Source of the DNA: Polyodon spathula | Lineage: Eukaryota; Chordata; Actinopteri; Acipenseriformes; Polyodontidae | Direction: 5' to 3' | Length of the DNA: 64,000 nucleotides | Assembly (NCBI RefSeq): GCF_017654505.1 | Contig: NC_054534.1 | Location: 18,175,193 to 18,239,192 of the forward strand | In this document: one piece after another, positions 23,326-32,777 of the stretch | Layout of the letters: each line of letters starts with the position of its first letter | Numbering within the stretch: the stretch's first letter is position 1 | Made by a program: the position numbers and the translations under genes | Notes under the pieces: model-generated | What the model was told of the DNA's origin: nothing | What the model saw: the letters and a program-made list of their open reading frames with translations, nothing else | The model's database searches: none

Positions 23326-24120
23326 TTCTGTACACACTGTATATATACACTGTATATAAACAAATGTATTGAGCTGGTGTATAACATTATTCAATTAGAT
23401 ATACTTGAATGACAAGAACATCCTCTCACCTCTAAAAATGCAGGTTCTCTTTCAAAAGCCAGACTTTTTAAAATAAGTGCCAGTTAACCATTACAATGCT
23501 ATCATATTCATTACAAAATGTCTATTGTCTAATGTATATCTAATTTATGGCCCAAACATCGGAAAATGTGATTGAAAAAAGCATGTATGACAAATTATTA
23601 GTTTAAGTGTACAGTTATGCATACCATTCACCAGTCTAAATGCTGGCACCTGCCATATAATACTAATGTTGACAAGTATGGTTTCATTTTTTACCTTTCA
23701 TAACCCTAAGCTTATACACCATTGGTATTTTCCCACAGTTTGCAGCATGATCTGTTCAGTTAATGAAAAGCAATAAGACTATTAAAATAATATATTCAAA
23801 ATGAATCATGTAAACAGATCATCACAAATTCTATAGTAACTGACACAATAATACGAGTTGCTGTGTTAAGCCCCTTCAATAATAGCCATGCAGCGCTTAT
23901 TAACCTTTCGGACAAAAACAGCCACATGAAACACATGCTCTTATTAACAAAACAGAAATAGTGTCTCCTCAACACGAAGATCACTGTGCATTTTGTCAAG
24001 TAGGATTAAAGAAGGATGACAATGATTTATTGGTTTTGCGGCTTATCGACTAAATGCCAATTTTGAAAATGCAATTACTGTGTCTTATTAATGTGATCTC
24101 AGGCTGTATACAAATTTGTC
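23323..24120. other. No gene recognised
   Basis: Unique-looking AT-rich sequence with no domain-bearing ORF. Confidence 0.5.
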
Positions 24121-24622
24121 AGCCAGGGTCTGTAAACTACGCACTGCGTACAGCTCCAGAATCGGGTCAACATTACGGATCAGTGGAGCTGGATCCTGAT
24201 CTGCGTATGTGGCAGGGCTGGGAGTAGGAACCAAATGCACGACGTAGGATCACAGTGTGTTTATGGTAGGGATTCATTTAGGGGAATTTTAATCCCTCTT
24301 AAATGTTGTTAGTTTGTATAGGGAGAAGGTTTCTGGTGCAGGACCTCCATTTTAGTGCATCACATGGCCTGAGCTTGGCCACCTTTTGTTTTGTTACTGT
24401 TTTACCCACTGTGTGTTCTTTTGTAATTTTGTATTATCATGTACACCTGTGTGTGTTCTTCCGCACTAGGGATACCTTTGCTGGTACCCTAGTGGTGGTC
24501 ACGTACAACTGCAACTGCCTGTTATTAATAAAACCTGGATGCCTGAGCTGTGTTTTCAATCTCATTTTTGTATTCACTGAAATATTGGTGTCCTATTACT
24601 ACCTACAGCAGCAGTCCAGCTG
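24121..24622 (+). other. Candidate repeat or transcript end, unclassified
   Basis: Less AT-rich than its flanks, T/G-rich in the middle, with ATTAATAAAACC (24526-24537) as a possible poly(A) signal followed by TGTGTTTTCAATCTC. This order resembles the R-U5 part of the LTRs in the window. No TG...CA boundary or target duplication could be fixed. Confidence 0.3.
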
Positions 24623-25267
24623 AAAGCAGTTTAAAGATTGAGAAATAAAGAATGTTAGTAAAGTACTTTCACAAGTAGAACATTAAGAAAAAAAACAAAA
24701 CAAAGGGGTACTTCGGAAACAAAATTATTATGCTAAAGGAAAAAAAAACTCCAGATTTCACATACATATTTAAATGATTAAGAAAGATACAATGGTCATT
24801 TACTTACTGCACTTAATGTATTTCTCTACTTTTTAACAAATAGAATGAGACATCTACAGATCCTATCTTATTATCAACTGTAAATCCATTACATCATACC
24901 AGCACTAGCTGTACTATCTTGGGTCCACTTGGACCCAAAGAGTTTGTTAAATGTAGGCACTGCAGAGCAACAGCAGGGGATTCTCACATTGTAACAGCAA
25001 TCTTTAATCCTAATCTAGATCGCTATCAGATACTCATTGCCAGCAGCAGTTTGACCAAAGGGAATATTGTTTTGAAGAAATATTTTCTGTATAAACATGA
25101 AGTTCAATAAGTCACTCTGTCTGGAGTATAATTAATCATTCTCCCAATCTTGTATCAATCTTCCCACACTCAATAGCCCAAAATTGCTTTTTTATGAAGT
25201 TCACCTAATTGTTTTAAATAGTTTTGTCCTGCTGTCTAGGCCCAGGGAATCTGGAAAATCTTTTAAA
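24623..25267. other. No gene; 20-bp near-perfect palindrome at 24919-24938
   Basis: TTGGGTCCACTTGGACCCAA has 9-base arms and resembles the GGGTCACTTTGACCC palindrome in the ends of the piggyBac-like element at 2419, preceded by a CACTAG motif in both. It could be a second, eroded end. A 63-codon ORF spans the palindrome but shows no known domain. Confidence 0.35.
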
Positions 25268-25272
25268 GCAAC

Positions 25273-25714
25273 TGTGGCAGAGCAAAGCTCTGCAGTCTAG
25301 AAATTGGCAGGGATGGGGTTAATTTCCCCTACCTGCCTGGGTTTATTATGTTCAGGTGGCTGGGGTTGATTAGTTGATTAAATGATTAACTTAATTAACG
25401 ATCAATCAGCGCCCAGCCACCTGACATAAAAGGAGGCCTCTACGTCTCATTTGGGAGGAGGGAGCTGAGGAAGCAAGTTGTTTGGTTTTTGGTTTTTGGT
25501 TTTTGGTTTGCTGGTTTTGTGGTTTTTCTAAATCCAGTGAAGGCATTGCTCAGCCTGGAAATCTGTATTTTTATAAGTTTTGCTTTATTTGTGTTTAAAT
25601 ATCTTTATTTTTTGCCATTGTGCCCTTTTATTTTTGTGTTTATTTATAATAAAAGTATATTTTTTTGAACTGCAGTCTGTCTCTGTGCCTCTATCCAATT
25701 GCCAGCATGCCACA
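25273..25714 (+). repeat. 5' LTR, family A
   Basis: Starts TGTGGCA and ends TGCCACA, a perfect 7-base inverted pair. The start forms a hairpin (GCAGAGC AAA GCTCTGC). A second hairpin lies at 25306-25337 and the pre-TATA palindrome at 25353-25423. A poly(A) signal (AATAAAAG) lies near 25649-25656, and U5 ends in TCTGTGCCTCTATCC. Confidence 0.92.
25353..25433 (+). promoter_or_regulatory. LTR-A palindrome plus TATA box (5' LTR)
   Basis: CAGGTGGCTGGG pairs perfectly with CCCAGCCACCTG, extended inward by GGTTGAT/ATCAATC. The loop has GATTAG. ACATAAAAGG abuts the stem. Confidence 0.8.
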
Positions 25715-25716
25715 TT

Positions 25717-25734
25717 TGGTGTCAGCAGTGGGAT
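25717..25734 (+). promoter_or_regulatory. Primer binding site, tRNA-Leu type
   Basis: TGGTGTCAGCAGTGGGAT lies two bases after the 5' LTR. It is complementary to the 3' end of vertebrate tRNA-Leu (ending ...CCCACTCCTGACACCA) at 17 of 18 positions. Minus-strand DNA synthesis would start here. Confidence 0.8.
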
Positions 25735-26394
25735 ATAGCACCACCCAGAGGCTCAGAGCAGTATATTTTTTGGAGGAATTTTTGGGACAATTCTTTATTT
25801 TTTATTTTTAAATGGGAAAGAAGAGCAGACAGCGGTAAAGGCAGGAAAAGCAGCAGCTGAAGAAACGTAAGCTGCTGCAGCCACCGCTGGAGGACCAGGC
25901 CAGCCTCTTCCCCTGGTGTTCCTGGTACGGGAAGGAGGACCATCGTTGGCGGTCCTGCCCAGATGTGCCACCGGCAAACTGGTGTGGCCGGTGTGAGGAG
26001 GACGGCCACAACTGGGCAGGATGCCCCTACAATCAGCCCCAGGAAGAGGTGCAGTGTTCAATCCGGGCATCAGGGGCCACCCCACTACCTCCAGCACCAC
26101 TACCTTCACCACCGTCCCAGGAGATCTGGGACTGGTTGATGCACGCTGAGGCAGACCTCGTTCACGATCTCCCCACAGTTATCAACACGCTGTGGCGTCG
26201 AGATGGGGAGAGGTGGGAACAGTGGGAGGAACAACACCACCCGGCCTCCTTCCCAGAGGTTGCCCTCATGGTGGTTAATTACCTGGTGGTAGACATGGGA
26301 GATGCCCCAGTCACTCCAACAAAGAGGGAGGAGCCGCCATCCCGAGAGCCAGAGAGGGAGGGTCCGCCATCCCGAGAGCCAGAGAGGGAGGGTC

Positions 26395-26545
26395 CGCCGC
26401 TCCCAGCGCCCAGAGTGGGAGGGTCCGCCGCTCCCAGCGCCCAGAGTGGGAGGGTCCGCCGCTCCCAGCGCCCAGAGTGGGAGGGTCCGCCGCTCCCAGC
26501 GCCCAGAGTGGGAGGGTCCGCCGCTCCCAGAGCCCAGAGTGGGAG
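26395..26545 (+). repeat. 31-bp tandem array inside the gag-like ORF
   Basis: Units of the type GAGGGTCCGCCGCTCCCAGC with a CAGAGTGG spacer recur about five times with period 31. Because 31 is not a multiple of three, consecutive units are read in successive frames, giving WEGPPLPAPRVGG, then SAAPSAQSGRV, then RRSQRPE. All frames remain open. A shorter related set (CCGAGAGCCAGAGAGGGAGG) precedes it. Confidence 0.85.
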
Positions 26546-26744
26546 GAGCTATGGCCCAAAGATGCCTGCCTTGCAACGTTCAGGGATGCCACGCCCGCTC
26601 CGCTCAGGGATGACGCATTTGGATTGCCTGGGGTTGCCTGCTGCTCCGCATCACCTGGGGTTGCCTGCTGTTCCGCATCGCTTGGGACTGCTGGTGTCTC
26701 CTTTTTGTTTTCTAGGGTTGCCGAGGGTCCATCGCCGCCTCCGC

Positions 26745-27055
26745 CACCAGAGGGAGCCAGGCCGTCGTCGCCGCCTCCACCACCAGAGGGAGCCGGGCCG
26801 CCGCTTCCGCCACCAGAGGGAGCCGGGCCGCCGTCGCCGCCTCCGCCACCAGAGGGAGCCGGGCCGCCGTCGCCGCCTCCGCCACCAGAGGGAGCCGGGC
26901 CGCCGTCGCCGCCTCCGCCACCAGAGGGAGCCGGGCCGCCGTCGCCCCCTTCCGCCACCAGAGGGAGCCGGGCCGCCGTCGCCCCCTTCCGCCACCAGAG
27001 GGAGCCGGGCCGCCGTCGCCGCCTCCGCCACCAGAGGGAGCCGGGCCGCCGTCGC
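26745..27055 (+). repeat. 36-bp GC-rich tandem array
   Basis: About eight or nine units containing CCACCAGAGGGAGCCGGGCC and CCGTCGCCGCCTCCG. The main period is 36 (12 codons), with a few indels that switch frame. Frames read SPPPPPEGAGPP or RRLRHQREPGRR. Both are low-complexity and neither is a known fold. Confidence 0.88.
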
Positions 27056-27173
27056 CGTACTACCTTGGAGATCCGGGGCCCCCTCAACCAAAGAAGGCTT
27101 GGGGGATCCGACATCAACCCCGCCCACCACCACCCACCATAACAGCCCACCCAAGGGACATAATTGGACTCTT

Positions 27174-27195
27174 GGGGGTGGGGAGAAGTGGGGAG
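27174..27195 (+). promoter_or_regulatory. Candidate polypurine tract
   Basis: GGGGGTGGGGAGAAGTGGGGA is the only long purine run before the 3' LTR. It ends about 27 bases upstream of the inferred LTR start instead of directly next to it. Either the LTR boundary is mis-set or the junction has been altered. Confidence 0.45.
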
Positions 27196-27221
27196 TTGGC
27201 CAATTGCTGCCGTTGTACGTT

Positions 27222-27655
27222 GTACATGGAGGGAAAAAGCTCTGCCGTTTAGGAATTGGCAGGGATGGGGTTAATTTCCCCAACCTGCCTTGGTTTATTA
27301 TGTTCAGGTGGCTGGGGTTGAATAGTTGATTAAATGATTAACTTAATTAACGATCAATCAGCGCCCAGCCACCTGACATAAAAGGAGGCCTCTACTTCAC
27401 ATTAGGGAGGAGGGAGCTGAGGAAGCAGGGTGGTGTTTTTTGTTTGCTGTTTTTGTGGTTTTTCTAAATCCAGTGAAGGCATTGCCCAGCCTGGAAATCT
27501 GTATTTTTATAAGTTTTGCTTTTTGCTTTATTTGTGTTTAAATATCTTTATTTTTTGCCATTGTGCCCTTTTATTTTTGTGTATTTATAATAAAAGTATA
27601 TTTTTTTGAACTGCAGTCTGTCTCTGTGCCTCTATCCACTCGCCAGCCTGCCACA
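27222..27655 (+). repeat. 3' LTR, family A
   Basis: Matches the 5' LTR from AAGCTCTG onward and ends TGCCACA at 27655. The first ~18 bases (TGTACATGGAGGGAAA) are diverged, losing the TGTGGCA start and the first hairpin. The palindrome at 27305-27375 and ACATAAAAGG at 27376-27385 are kept, but the loop ATTAG reads AATAG. Confidence 0.85.
27305..27385 (+). promoter_or_regulatory. LTR-A palindrome plus TATA box (3' LTR)
   Basis: Same perfect 12-base arms as the 5' LTR, with ACATAAAAGG adjacent to the stem. Confidence 0.75.
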
Positions 27656-27914
27656 GCAACGTATTGATTTTTTTTCACGTATTGCATGATTAGGCATGTA
27701 CACAGTGTATACATTATAATCCTTGGTCTGCAGCGACTCCCATTAGAAAAAAATCAAGCTGTGTAGTTTACGTGTGAAAAAGCAGGTTTTTTTTATTGTT
27801 ATTGAAAATACGTTTTAATAAAGTGAATCCATACTGAGTACAGCACTGTTATTGTGTGATATGCATGAAAAGGTGGGGGGGGGGATGGTTGTACATCTCA
27901 GCTTAGTGAAAAAC

Positions 27915-28200
27915 TTAGATTTGCAACACAACTGAAAAAACAACAAAAACAGATTGGAAATGTGAAATGCCCAGCCATTTAAAGTGGATATATCAAAAAC
28001 ACAAGACAAGTTTCAAGAAACCATTGGGGCAACCTTGGCCAGCACCAAGCAAATAGGCACAACTGTAAAAGCAGTGGGGGTCAAGGTTGCCCCAATTGTT
28101 TCTACTAACTTGGCTTGTGTTTTTGATGCAAGTTCGATCTGTTTTTATTGTGCCTGAAAAATACAAGCCAATTTAGTAGAAACAACCGGGGCAACCTCTC
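27915..28200 (-). repeat. Dispersed repeat R1 in a head-to-head arrangement
   Basis: CAAGGTTGCCCCAATTGTTTC (28082-28102) is inverted relative to GAAACCATTGGGGCAACCTTG (28017-28037), and a third GGGGCAACCT lies at 28188-28197. The minus-strand half matches 49881-50010 (GTGCCTATTTGCTT, TTTGTGTTTGATAT, TTTAAATGGCTG). An unclassified dispersed repeat. Confidence 0.75.
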
Positions 28201-28229
28201 ATACGAAACAAAAATATATTTTTAATATA

Positions 28230-28370
28230 CAGTAATCCCTCGCCAACTGCGGGGGCTACGTTCTTGAAAACCCCTGCGGTTGGCAAAACTGCAGTTGGTA
28301 AATATTAGATCTTATGGGAAATAGAGGGTTAGGTTCTCCACGGCTGCGGTTACACTTATCAAACCTATCT
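28230..28370 (+). mobile_element. pogo/Tigger-like terminal fragment
   Basis: Starts TACAGTAATCCCTCGCC, then contains repeated GCGGTTGGC-like motifs (AACTGCGGGGGC, CCCTGCGGTTGGC, TGCAGTTGGTAAA) and GGTTCTCC. The CAGTAATCCCTCG start at a TA dinucleotide is typical of pogo/Tigger-type ends. The other end is not visible. Confidence 0.55.
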
Positions 28371-29468
28371 AAGTTGCATTTTCCTTCACTAAACACGAAT
28401 GAAAAACACAGTACCATAAAAACAATGCTAATACTGTAACATACTGGGTAATGTAACATGTAAAAAGTAATAAAAATATAACATAATAAAAAGTAATGTT
28501 TTATTTACCTTGAATCCTTAAAGTTGAAGGCCAGGGTGTTGTTGACTGGTGAGAATTACGTTAAGGTAACATGGAGCAACGAAACCGCATGCACATGGTA
28601 CTATGACTAGTACACGAGACAAAGCGAGAGATGCTGGCGAGATGGGAGCGAGCAAGAATACACAAGATGGCATGGAAGCAAATGAGGATGCGTCATATTT
28701 ATTGTGTATACTTGCACAGTGTAATATAGTCCCAAATATAATTTAATTTAATTTAATTCATTGTTTGTTTATTAAAAATAAATTGCACATGTTAGATTAT
28801 TGTGAATTTCTGCATTGAAAGTTCCATCTCACTAGAAACTGGAGAACTGAATACAAGCTGTGATGATGGGTGGAGTTTCAAATGATACCAAGGAAGTAGG
28901 AGAGCAGCTGCAATGGAGACTGAAGCCAGATCATGAGGTGAGTTTGTGAACTCGTTATATGTGGGGCACACATACTCTAGTACGTTTTTAGGCTTTTGGA
29001 TCTCAAAATATGTTTTTGTTAGTTGTCGGACACCTTTGCATCCAAGTCGTGCCAGATTAAGTTGACGATCGAACCAGACTTTACGTACCAATCCGACCTC
29101 AGTTTCCCACAGACACTTAAACCCCATGCCGGTAATTGGGGGGGGTCGTGTCTGGCCTTGTTGTTACCTGCTTTTATAAGAGATTTCCTGACTGGCAGGA
29201 ATACATCGTTACTGGTTTTAAACTTGCTGTCAGCAGAGTCTACTGTTAAAACATGTATTTAGTCCAGCTCAGTGTTATAAAACTGGAGACTGAATACTGG
29301 TCTTCAGTTGATCTTCCTGCACTGGCATAAAATCCCCTATGTTGTTGAGATTTTTTGGACTTATTTCCAGAAAATGAATGTCCATATTATTTTTCTTTAA
29401 GTACATTAACCAGCCCATGCTGTAGTTTTTTGTTTTGTTTTTTTCAATCTTTGTTTTCTTCTATTTCA
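28371..29468. other. No gene recognised
   Basis: Probably includes the interior of the pogo-like element. The minus-strand 111-codon ORF at 28792-29127 has no recognisable domain. Confidence 0.45.
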
Positions 29469-29790
29469 TTTAGCTGTTCCTCATCTACTGTTGGGTCTGT
29501 TCTTGCTGTTCACTTATTTTATTTTTTTATTTCAGATACACTGCTGTCTTCCCTCAGAAAGTTGGTGTTGTCCCAGATATGTGGATTTTCACCCCCAAAT
29601 ATATTAAAGGAAATAAGTGAAATGCCACTCATTTTTGGCAGTGGTTTTGTAACCAATAATAAATAAAGTGGCAGTTTGTCATGGAATTTAGAATGTAGTG
29701 GTGTGTAGTGATTTATTCAGTGTTAAGCGGTTCATTAGTATGCAAGCCATGGTATACGCTATATATACGCACGGTCATGTGATGCTGTTT
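29469..29790 (+). repeat. Dispersed repeat, copy 2 of the inverted pair
   Basis: Inverted partner of 22347-22668. The 103-codon ORF at 29355-29666 covers part of it but is T-rich hydrophobic sequence with no known motif. Confidence 0.85.
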
Positions 29791-29823
29791 AACCAATCAG
29801 TGGTGGTTATTTTTCCAAGCCGT

Positions 29824-29827
<4 letters not shown>

Positions 29828-29882
<55 letters not shown>
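29828..29882. repeat. (TA)n microsatellite
   Basis: About 27 units with one phase shift. Confidence 0.97.
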
Positions 29883-29884
29883 GT

Positions 29885-29945
29885 ATGGCGCAGTGGTTAG
29901 CGCTAGCGCTGCTGCCTCACAGCGCCAGGGTCCTGCTTTGCGCCT
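29885..29945 (+). mobile_element. tRNA-derived SINE head fragment
   Basis: GGCGCAGTGGTTAGCGC followed by GCTGCCTCACAGCGCCAGGG is the A-box side of a common vertebrate tRNA-derived SINE head. The expected GGTTCGATTCC B box is replaced (GGTCCTGCTTTGC), and the 3' part is missing. Confidence 0.55.
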
Positions 29946-29999
29946 GGTGTATGCTGGGTTAGGCTCTGGCTCAGGCTCCTGTGATGTGCAAATCCTGGG

Positions 30000-31090
30000 C
30001 GAGGAACAGCCAAACTCTGCTAAGGTCAAGGTGAAGACAGTTTACTCTCAAAAGTCATACACCATGGCAAGACTGAGCACAGCAACAAGACACAAGGTAG
30101 TTATACTGCATCAGCAAGGTCTCTCCCAGGCAGAAATTTCAAGGCAGACAAGGGTTTCCAGATGTGCTGTCCAAGCTCTTTTGAAGAAGCACAAAGAAAC
30201 GGGCAACGTTGAGGACCGTAGACTCATTGGTCGGCCAAGGAAACTTACTGCAGCAGATGAAAGACACATCATGCTTACTTCCCTTCGCAGTCGGAAGATG
30301 TCCAGCAATGCCATCAGCTCAGAATTGGCAGAAAACAGTGGGACCCTGGTACACCCATCTACTATCCGGAGAAGTCTGGTCAGAAGTGGCCTTCATGGAA
30401 GACTTGCGGCCAAAAAGCCATACCTCCGACGTTGAAACAAGGCCAAGCAACTCAACTATGCACGAAAACACATGAACTTGGGTGCAGAAAAATGGTAGGA
30501 GGTGCTCTGGACTGATGAGTCAAATTTTGAAATATTTGGCTGTAGCAGAAGGCAGTTTGTTCGCCGAAGGGCTGGAGAGCGGTACACGAATGAGTATCTG
30601 CAGGCAACAGTGAAGCATGGTGGAGGTTCCTTGCAAGTTTGGGGCTGCATTTCTGCAAATGGAGTTGGGGATTTGGTCAGAATTAATGGTCTCCTCAATG
30701 CTGAGAAGTGCAGGCAGATACTTATCCATCATGCAATACCATCAGGGAGGCATCTGATTGGCCCCAAATTTATTCTGCAGCATGACAACAACCCCAAACA
30801 TACAGCAAACGTCATTAAGAACTATCTTCAGTGTAAAGAAGAACAAGGAGTCCTGGAAGTGATGGTATGGCCCCCACAGAGCCCTGATCTCAACATCATC
30901 GAGTCTGTCTGGGTATATGAAGAGAGAAAAGCAACTGAGGCTGCCTAAATCCATAGAAGAACTGTGGTTAGTTCTCGAAGATGTTTGGGCCAACCTACCT
31001 GCTGAGTTCCTTCAAAAACTGTGTGCAAGTGTACCTAGAAGAATTTATGCTCTTTTGAAGACAAAGGGTGGTCACACCAAATATTGATTT
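30000..31090 (+). mobile_element. Tc1/mariner element 1, inactive
   Basis: A Tc1-like transposase is nearly complete. The last part (AAAGGGTGGTCACACCAAATATTGATTTGATG) has the usual Tc1 3' layout but breaks off into another repeat near 31098. Neither terminal inverted repeat is recognisable, so the element is truncated at both sides. Confidence 0.85.
30064..31085 (+). pseudogene. Tc1-like DD34E transposase, broken
   Basis: Cut-and-paste transposase. From the ATG at 30064: paired-type helix-turn-helix (TATRHKVVILHQQGLSQAEI ... VSRCAVQALLKKH), a GRPRK hook (IGRPRKLTAADERHI), a second DNA-binding helix region (PSTIRRSLVRSGLHGR), then the catalytic core. The DDE residues are visible as WTDESNFEIFG, QHDNNPKHTA and DLNIIESVW. 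Defects: TGA after KKPYLRR (30433), TAG after GAEKW (30498), and a stop after ATEAA followed by a frame change for the C-terminal helix (SIEELWLVLEDVWANLPAEF). Length and domain order otherwise fit a full-length Tc1 protein of about 340 residues. Confidence 0.88.
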
Positions 31091-31097
31091 GATGTAG

Positions 31098-31180
31098 ATG
31101 CAAACAGATGGACACACACACACGAATGATGTTTCTCACATCTTTAAATGGCACAAATGCAGCTCCACAATCAGGAATAT
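31098..31180 (+). repeat. Dispersed repeat shared with 48465-48545
   Basis: CAGATGGACACACAC ... TTAAATGGCACAAATGCAG ... CACAATCAGG recurs at 48470-48537, and both copies run directly into AT-rich microsatellites. It interrupts the end of Tc1 element 1. Family not recognised. Confidence 0.75.
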
Positions 31181-31183
31181 ATA

Positions 31184-31223
<40 letters not shown>

Positions 31224-31236
31224 TATTATATATATA
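31181..31236. repeat. (TA)n microsatellite
   Basis: AT repeats with interruptions, followed by a CACACA patch. Confidence 0.95.
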
Positions 31237-31265
31237 TGTTATGCACACACACACATACACACACG

Positions 31266-32185
31266 CTGAGTGTACAAAACATTATGAACACCTGCTCTTT
31301 CCATGAAATAGACTGACGAGGTGAAAGCTATGATCCCTTATTGATGTAACCTGTTAAATCCACTTCAATAAGTGTAGTTGAAGTGGAGACAACTGACAGT
31401 CCAGTATAACATTGGTGCCGAAAGACCCATAAAAGAATGCACTCACTGTACCATTACACGAATGGGGTATGGCAGCCAACGACCTAACAGAGTTCCACTT
31501 CTTTCAGCAAAACACAAGAAACTGCGGTTGCAGTGGGCCAAGGAACGAAAACACTGGACACTAGAGGATTGGAAAAACATTTCCTGCTGTTTCACACTGA
31601 TGGGAGGACTAGGGTATGGAGATTACCACATGAGTACATGCATCCATCATGCCGCGTGTCAACACTGCAGGCTGGTGGCGGTGGTGTGATGGTGTGGGGT
31701 GTGCTTTCATGGCACACATTGGGCCCCTTAGTAAAAGTGGAGCAACGTTTGAATGCCAAAGGATATCTGAACATCATTGCCAATCAGGTACATCCCTTCA
31801 TGGCAGCAGTGTATCCATCTGCTAATGGATTTTTTTCAGCAGGATAATGCCCCATGCCACAAGGCTAGGATTGTACAGGAATGGTTCCACGAGCATGACA
31901 GTGAATTCAGCTTACTGCAGTGGCCTGCCCAATCACCAGATCTCAATCCAATTGAGCATCTGTGGGATGAGATGGAAAGAGCTATTCGGAGTAGAGCTCC
32001 ACTACCAGCCAACTTGACACAACTGTGGGAAGCACTGGAGTCAACATTGGCCAGCATCCCTGTGGAACTCTTTCAACACCTTGTAGAGTCCATGTCCTGA
32101 GGAATTTAGGCTGTTCTGAGGCAAAAGGGGGTGCAACTCAAATCCTTCCACAGGATTACAAGGAGGACACACCTAATGTGTGTGT
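31266..32185 (+). mobile_element. Tc1/mariner element 2, inactive
   Basis: The left end CTGAGTGTACAAAACATTATG followed by AACACCTGCTCTTTCC is a typical Tc1-like terminal repeat. The right part keeps GGTGCAACTCAA and CACCTAATG before dissolving into TGTG/TATA repeats, so the right terminal repeat is lost. It belongs to a different Tc1 subfamily from element 1, about 180 bases away. Confidence 0.85.
31400..32100 (+). pseudogene. Tc1-like transposase, N-terminus and first Asp lost
   Basis: The DNA-binding region is deleted: only about 30 unclear residues precede LLSAKHKKLRLQWAKERKHW. LEDWKN is followed by FHTDGRTRVW in another frame, and the short stretch that carries the first catalytic Asp in this family is missing. 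The second and third acidic residues are present in QQDNAPCHKA and PDLNPIEHLWDEME. The C-terminal segment (TQLWEALESTLASIPVELF) ends at a stop at 32098-32100. At least two frameshifts. Not functional. Confidence 0.87.
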
Positions 32186-32777
32186 ATATATATTACCATT
32201 ATATATATATATACTATAATTATATATCTATATTATATATGAAGATATATCTATATAGATTATATAGCGTGGGTAATTAGGGGAAGCATCTGATTGGTTA
32301 ATGACAGGAAAGAAGGTGTTAAAGGCTATGGAGAGCATTTCACTATCCAGATGAAATTTCCTTCTAAAGTGCAATCGACCTGACAGTAAGACATTAAAAC
32401 TGAGAAGTGTCTTTTAATTTAAAAGGAAACAAAACTGAACAAAGGGAAACAAAACTGAACCAGTCAACTACAGACCAATAAGCCTGACTTCTATTATATG
32501 TAAACTTATGGAAACTATAAAAAGATCTAAAATGGAAAATTACTTATATGGTAACAGTATCCTGGGAGACAGTCAGCATGGTTTTAGGAAAGGGAGATTG
32601 TGTCTAACTAACCTGCTTGATTTTTTTGAGGATGCAACATTGACAATAGATAATTGCAAATCATTTGACATGGTTTATTTAGATTTCCAGAAAGCTTTTG
32701 ACAAAGTCTTGCAAAAAAGATTAATTCTCAAACTGAATGCAGTAGGGATTCAAGGAAATGCATGCACATGGATTAGA

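Larger units (their letters stand above)
25812..27329 (+). pseudogene. Gag-like ORF with CCHC zinc knuckle, early stop
   Basis: The ATG at 25812 lies about 80 bases after the primer site. The frame meets a TAA after 8 codons (25836-25838), then stays open to 27329. A downstream start at 25965 would miss the first knuckle. Visible in order after the stop: a basic Gln/Lys/Arg-rich stretch; a degenerate knuckle (CSWYGKEDHRWRSC) with Tyr in place of the second Cys; a perfect CX2CX4HX4C knuckle (CGRCEEDGHNWAGC); a region containing EIWDWLMHAEADLVHDLP and RDGERWEQWEEQHH; then Pro/Arg-rich repeats to the end. Zinc knuckles in gag bind the element RNA during packaging. No capsid fold is recognisable by eye. 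The tandem units below are not all multiples of three, so the true 3' frame is uncertain, and it runs into the 3' LTR. Confidence 0.7.
25268..27660 (+). mobile_element. Non-autonomous LTR retrotransposon, family A, two LTRs (TSD GCAAC)
   Basis: LTRs at 25273-25714 and about 27222-27655 flank a 1.5-kb interior. Direct repeats GCAAC at 25268-25272 and 27656-27660 prove a single insertion. The interior carries a tRNA-Leu primer site, a gag-like ORF with a zinc knuckle and GC-rich tandem arrays. No protease, reverse transcriptase, RNase H or integrase is present, so it must rely on proteins from another element. The LTRs differ by substitutions and indels, including loss of a GGTTTTT triplication in the 3' copy and divergence of its first 20 bases, so the insertion is not recent. 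Ty3/gypsy-type affinity is an inference. Confidence 0.9.

Noticed and set aside
26311..27150. 279-codon minus-strand ORF opposite the retrotransposon gag-like region
   Set aside because: It consists almost entirely of Gly/Arg/Trp-rich repeats mirrored from the GC-rich arrays on the plus strand and carries no domain. It is a shadow of the repeats.
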